From assembly GCF_958979055.1 (NCBI RefSeq), contig NC_084891.1, forward strand, positions 29,446,001-29,510,000: a stretch of DNA of 64,000 nucleotides. The letters run 5' to 3'. Made by a program: the position numbers and the translations under genes. The notes beneath the pieces were generated by a model. It saw nothing but the letters and a program-made list of their open reading frames with translations, made no database searches and had not been told where the DNA came from. This DNA comes from Alnus glutinosa (lineage: Eukaryota; Streptophyta; Magnoliopsida; Fagales; Betulaceae). Shown here piece by piece: positions 59,714 to 64,000 of the stretch (positions are counted from its first letter, which is position 1; each line of letters begins with the position of its first letter).

Positions 59714-62308
59714 ATGGGAGACAATCCTGTTACTTTCCTCCTACAGTACTTGCCCGAGGTACTCAATCGAGAAGCAAATTTCCTTCGTGGAGTGGAGGAT
59801 CAAGTCAAGTCACTTCAAAGGGAGCTCAGTCTGATAAATATCTTCCTTGAGAACTCTGTAGGGGAACGGAACGAGCATCCAATAGTGAGGGAGGTAGTCA
59901 GGCAAATCAGGGACGTTGCTCACGAGGCTCACGATGTTATTGACACATTCATCCTCAACGTTGCAAAACACAAGGGGAGGAGCACGGTGGGGAAGATATT
60001 GCATAGCGTTACCCACGCAAATATGCTTCATGATGTTGGAAGGAAGATCGAAGCCATCGACACAGAAATCAAAAAAATCGACAAGAATAGAGAAAGGTAC
60101 GTCATTGAAAGAACTGAAGCCAGAAGATCTAGCGTAGATGAGGCGGCGAAGGAACTGCACAGACGTAGGAGAGAAGTTGAGGAAGATAACGTGGTGGGCT
60201 TCGTTCACCACTGGGAGACATTGGTGACGCAACTTACTGATCAAATGAATCCTAAGCTTGATGTCATTTCAATCATCGGAATGGGCGGGTTGGGCAAGAC
60301 CACTCTTGCCATGAAAATATACAAAAATCCTCGTGTCGTGAGCCACTTTAATTGCCGTGTATGGGTGTACGTATCTCAAGATTTCACAATCAGAGAGCTG
60401 TTGGTTACAATTTTAAAGGAGATGGCAATACCAGATGAGTTGAGAAGGAGGCTGAAATACTTGAGTGAGAATGAGTTACAAAACAAGCTGTCCGAATACT
60501 TGCAAGGGAAGAAGTACTTTGTAGTCATGGACGACATCTGGAGTTCAGAAGTCTGGAATGAGGTACGATCTGTTTTTCCTGATAACTTTAATGGAAGCAG
60601 AATATTGATCACCAGCCGCAATAAAAAAGTGGCTCTAGATGCACGGCATACTTCTGATCCCTACCTTCTCCCATTTCTTGATCAAGATGAAAGTAGGAAA
60701 CTCTTACGTAGGAAGGTGTTCCAAAGGGGGGATTGTCCTCGAGAGTTAAAAACTCTGTTGAGACAAATGGCAATAGGTTGTCGAGGCCTACCACTTTCCA
60801 TTGTAGTATTAGGGGGCCTTTTAGCAAAAGTAGAGAAGACACACCGAACATGGTCTGAAATCTGTGGCAATGTAAATTGGCACCTTAGTGAATGCAAAGA
60901 CATATTGGCCTTGAGCTATACCTACCTGCCTCGGCACTTAAAACCATGTTTTTTGTATCTTGGTGTATATCCAGAAGACTTTGAGATCCCTGTAAAGCAA
61001 CTGATAAACCTATGGGTAGCTGAGGGTTTCATACAGCACACTGATCACAAAGTAAGCTCAGAGAAAGTTGCGGAAGACTACTTGAAGGAGCTCATTGATC
61101 GAAGCTTGGTCCAAATGGCTAGCGTAAGGACAAATGGAAAAGCAAAGACATGTCATGTCCATGATCTTCTACGAGACTTCTGCATATCTAAGAGTGTAGA
61201 AGAGAAGTTTCTTGAGGTTCGTGATGTTAAGAATTTATCCGCGAACGCATCCCGCAGACTTTCCATACAGGGTAGCATTGATCCATATATTTCTTCTAAC
61301 CCCTCTCACCCTACATCTGCCCGTTCTTTGTTGTTTCGCGGCGATGATACATATAGCGGCTTTGATCCAAACCACTGGAAATGGGTCAATGAAAACTTCA
61401 AGTTGGTTTGGGTACTTAGTTTCAAGCATGTAGATCTGTATTCTATTCCCACAATGATATCACAATTGATCCATTTGAGGTACTTGGGTATAGAATCTGA
61501 TGCACTGAAAGTTATTCCGGATTCCATTTGTAACCTTGTGAATCTAGAAACACTTGATATGAGAGGTACTTCTCTCAATCGGCTGCCAAAAGGGATATGG
61601 AAACTGCGACGTTTAAGAAATCTGTATACCTCTGGGCCAGTGAGTTTACTTCACGATTTGAACCCAAAAGTTGAAGCTATGTGGAACCTCCAAGTCCTAT
61701 CCACTGTATCGCTCGACCTACAAAATGTGCCCCTGATTGCCCCTACTACAATAAGGAAATTAGGAATATGGTTTGCGTCCAACGAGAGCAACTGTGGGGC
61801 AATAGATGTTTTTGAAAGTCTTCACCTGTTAGCTTATCTTCAAACGTTGAAAATTATAAATTGTTCAGAATTTCCACGTTCGTTTCCATTGACAATCACC
61901 AAGATAACCTTACGAGAAGTGTATTTAGGAGTGGGTGGCGGAATGATAGTGCTCGGGCAACTTCCCATTCTTCACATACTAAAACTACGAAGTTGCTTCC
62001 TTTCTAACCTTGAAGTGGATGCAGAACCCCCTCCTGGACTCAGAGTTATTGCAGATTCGTTTCCTGTACTCGAAGTTTTGAAATTGGAAAAATTGGAAAT
62101 TGAAAATTGGGAACAGGGGAGAGGCGCAAGGCCACTCCTCATGTGTTTGGTTATCAAAGAATGCAATGAGTTGAAAATGCTTCCTCGGGAAGAACTACAG
62201 AGTTTGAATGCCCTGCGAGATGTGGAGGTGTCAGGGAGTAACATATCTTTGAAACCGATGCTTGAGGAATTGCAGAGGAATCTTGGGTTTAATCTAATGA
62301 TCAAATAA
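59714..62308 (+). CDS. NLR5, CC-NB-LRR immune receptor (subtype A)
   Basis: Intronless, 864 residues, near-identical to NLR3 over long stretches. AHDVID at 72-77, P-loop GMGGLGKTT (189-197), kinase-2 VVMDDIW (270-276), RNBS-B GSRILITSR (294-302), GLPL, RNBS-D and VHD (483-485) are all canonical; the residue before VHD is His rather than Arg. Differences from NLR3 cluster in the linker after the coiled coil (residues 107-150) and in the ARC1 region (residues 320-352, where NLR5 is one residue shorter), suggesting mosaic evolution. Paired with NLR4. Probable cytosolic immune receptor. Confidence 0.95.
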   Translation: MGDNPVTFLLQYLPEVLNREANFLRGVEDQVKSLQRELSLINIFLENSVGERNEHPIVREVVRQIRDVAHEAHDVIDTFILNVAKHKGRSTVGKILHSVTHANMLHDVGRKIEAIDTEIKKIDKNRERYVIERTEARRSSVDEAAKELHRRRREVEEDNVVGFVHHWETLVTQLTDQMNPKLDVISIIGMGGLGKTTLAMKIYKNPRVVSHFNCRVWVYVSQDFTIRELLVTILKEMAIPDELRRRLKYLSENELQNKLSEYLQGKKYFVVMDDIWSSEVWNEVRSVFPDNFNGSRILITSRNKKVALDARHTSDPYLLPFLDQDESRKLLRRKVFQRGDCPRELKTLLRQMAIGCRGLPLSIVVLGGLLAKVEKTHRTWSEICGNVNWHLSECKDILALSYTYLPRHLKPCFLYLGVYPEDFEIPVKQLINLWVAEGFIQHTDHKVSSEKVAEDYLKELIDRSLVQMASVRTNGKAKTCHVHDLLRDFCISKSVEEKFLEVRDVKNLSANASRRLSIQGSIDPYISSNPSHPTSARSLLFRGDDTYSGFDPNHWKWVNENFKLVWVLSFKHVDLYSIPTMISQLIHLRYLGIESDALKVIPDSICNLVNLETLDMRGTSLNRLPKGIWKLRRLRNLYTSGPVSLLHDLNPKVEAMWNLQVLSTVSLDLQNVPLIAPTTIRKLGIWFASNESNCGAIDVFESLHLLAYLQTLKIINCSEFPRSFPLTITKITLREVYLGVGGGMIVLGQLPILHILKLRSCFLSNLEVDAEPPPGLRVIADSFPVLEVLKLEKLEIENWEQGRGARPLLMCLVIKECNELKMLPREELQSLNALRDVEVSGSNISLKPMLEELQRNLGFNLMIK

Positions 62309-62341
62309 TGACTTCATTCGGAGAGAGCCAGCATGCTGCAG

Positions 62342-62457
62342 GTATACTTTCTCTACCTTTTCTTTCTATTCTGATCCAATTTCTCTTGAAAAAGTTATCG
62401 AATAATTTCTCTTTCTTTTGTCTTCTCTTCAATTAATGTTATAATTACTAATAACAG
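62342..62457 (+). other. Predicted 3'-UTR intron of NLR5
   Basis: GT donor after CATGCTGCAG, 33 bases past the stop; ATAACAG acceptor. Same layout as NLR3. Confidence 0.5.
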
Positions 62458-63115
62458 AGAGAACTTCGACGGAAACGTAATTGGTGTTCTGTTCCTTTCG
62501 ACTGCTAGCTGTTGCAAGGCTCTCCTTTTTCTTCTTCTTTTCAAGGCTATCTCATTCAATCATGCATACTTTTGTAACTTTTTGTGGCTTCACGTACTTT
62601 GTTGTTACCGTGATTGTTGAAGTAGGACTATGTTCTAAGGAATTCTCTTCCATTTAATGCGGAGGACTTTGAATTCTTATGTTAGTGTGCATAATGTTGT
62701 AAAAGAGTTGTATAAATCTAGCATTTTCCATATTTATAAATCTTGAGATGAGTCTTCTTCTATCTTCTTGTCTCTCTGTCGATGAAGAGGTTGGAGGTTG
62801 TCTTTTATAGAATACAGCACTGTCAATAAATTGTTACGACCGCTGCACTGTCAGTCAGTGAAATGAAGATTTTTGGAGGACTCAAGAGTAAGAGGGCAGA
62901 GCATTGAAGTTACTCCTTCAGTGGTGTGCTCAACCTTAAATTCTCCTCACAAATAGGTGTCCAATTACAACGTACAGGAAAAATTGGGCAAAATCTCCTT
63001 TTGTAGGGCACTCCAGTCTGATACTAATATTGATGTCATCAAATTTAAATTATCATATATTAATAAAATATCCTAGATATTATGTGACAATATTTTACAG
63101 TGGACTTTATTGATG
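62458..63115. other. NLR5 3' flank
   Basis: Collinear with 36510-37200. No further gene. Confidence 0.6.
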
Positions 63116-63780
63116 GAGATTTCTTACGATTAACTGCCTAAATTTTACTTAATTCAAACAACTTGACATAGCAGGCGAGTTAATAAGTTCACCAATTCGG
63201 ACAGTACAAAGTGCAATGATAAATGCTACATACATTTTCACATTCTTTTGAAATTATCATTTGATAAAAATTCAGAAGTAATTTATCTCAAGTTTAATAG
63301 TAATTTTAATAATTACATCAACGAGTGTGAGAATGAGAGTGGGCGTATGAGTATGCTAGTGTAGCATTACTCAAGTAGTCAAGTGCAAAACTTGCTTGTC
63401 CAAAATGGGAAATGCTTGATAGGGGACACCCATCCGTCCCCATCATCCATTTATAATAAAATAATAATTTCTTATTAAAAAGTAAGCTTTGATGTGATAT
63501 CAAAGCTTATTTTTTAATAAAAAATTATTATTATATTATAAAAGGCTCACAAGGGACGGACGTCCCCTGTGTAGCAAGACTCGTCCAAAATAGGCAAACC
63601 TGAAGTCCTTCTCTATACTGTTCATCCCCATTATATATTTAAAAGAAAAGTATATATATCTCATCAAACTACTATTTTATTATTAATGTTCTTACAAACT
63701 GACAAATGGTAAATGTCCCCTTTATATTACCAAGAAAATGCCAAAGTCTTCTATAACAACAAAAATACATTTCATAAAAT

Positions 63781-63824
<44 letters not shown>

Positions 63825-64000
63825 CTCCAAACAATCCCTTTATAAGTTTTAAGGGTGGCCGATTCACCTCCTTACACCAATCACCCATGTGGATGGTTTT
63901 TCAAACCCTTTTTCTTTTTTGTTTTTAGTTTTAGGTTTTTATTTTTTATTTTTCGAGTTTATAAGAATTTTTTTTTTGCTGGCCTTTAAGGAGGTAGTTT
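63116..64000. other. AT-rich end of window
   Basis: No gene seen. It holds the hairpin at 63418-63580 and a (TA)n run at 63784-63820. Confidence 0.5.
63418..63580. repeat. Foldback hairpin
   Basis: AGCTTTGAT and ATCAAAGCT face each other around a short loop near 63495, with outer arms AGGGGACACCCATCCGTCCC and the complement of GGGACGGACGTCCCC. Probably a small MITE; the stem could give a hairpin RNA. Confidence 0.55.

Overview
The window is nuclear DNA of a flowering plant, most likely a woody eudicot. It is AT-rich and full of short repeats, and its only clear host protein genes are five intronless CC-NB-LRR (CNL) immune receptor genes of the RPP13/RPM1-like type. The rest is transposon-derived: two Mutator-like elements (MULEs), a CACTA element, a Cassandra TRIM, PIF/Harbinger-like and hAT-like elements, solo LTRs and many MITEs. 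The species cannot be named from the sequence alone.

Layout. 1-4.1 kb: MITEs and a complete Cassandra TRIM. 4.1-9.7 kb: a decayed MULE (MULE-1) with an intact-looking GRF zinc-finger gene and a transposase carrying many nonsense codons. 11.7-14.4 kb: NLR1 (+). 15-18.9 kb: MITEs and gypsy relics. 18.9-28.5 kb: a tandem array of foldback units, interrupted by a hAT-like element that is itself interrupted by a complete MULE (MULE-2, 19778-26334) with 230-bp terminal inverted repeats and a 9-bp target duplication. 30.2-36.4 kb: head-to-head pair NLR2(-)/NLR3(+). 37-44 kb: MITEs, a chimeric TRIM and a truncated NLR. 44.4-47.5 kb: a CACTA element holding a solo LTR and a 24-bp minisatellite. 48-51.3 kb: a PIF-like element and an LTR-retroelement remnant with an antisense ORF. 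52.3-53.7 kb: six tandem copies of a 237-bp exon-like unit. 56.2-62.3 kb: a second head-to-head pair NLR4(-)/NLR5(+), paralogous to the first.

How it fits together. The cluster grew by duplicating a divergent NLR pair made of two distinct CNL subtypes. Subtype A (NLR1, NLR3, NLR5) has a canonical NB-ARC. Subtype B (NLR2, NLR4) has an intact P-loop and Walker B acidic pair, but lacks the RNBS-B arginine and the kinase-2 tryptophan, and keeps a MADA-like N-terminus. Detached promoter copies, 3'-flank copies and a truncated B gene record further gene loss. The pair arrangement suggests co-regulated and perhaps co-operating receptors; this is inference. The two MULEs independently show a convergent second gene encoding a GRF zinc finger, a coiled coil and a C-terminal membrane segment, which is the least expected feature in the window.
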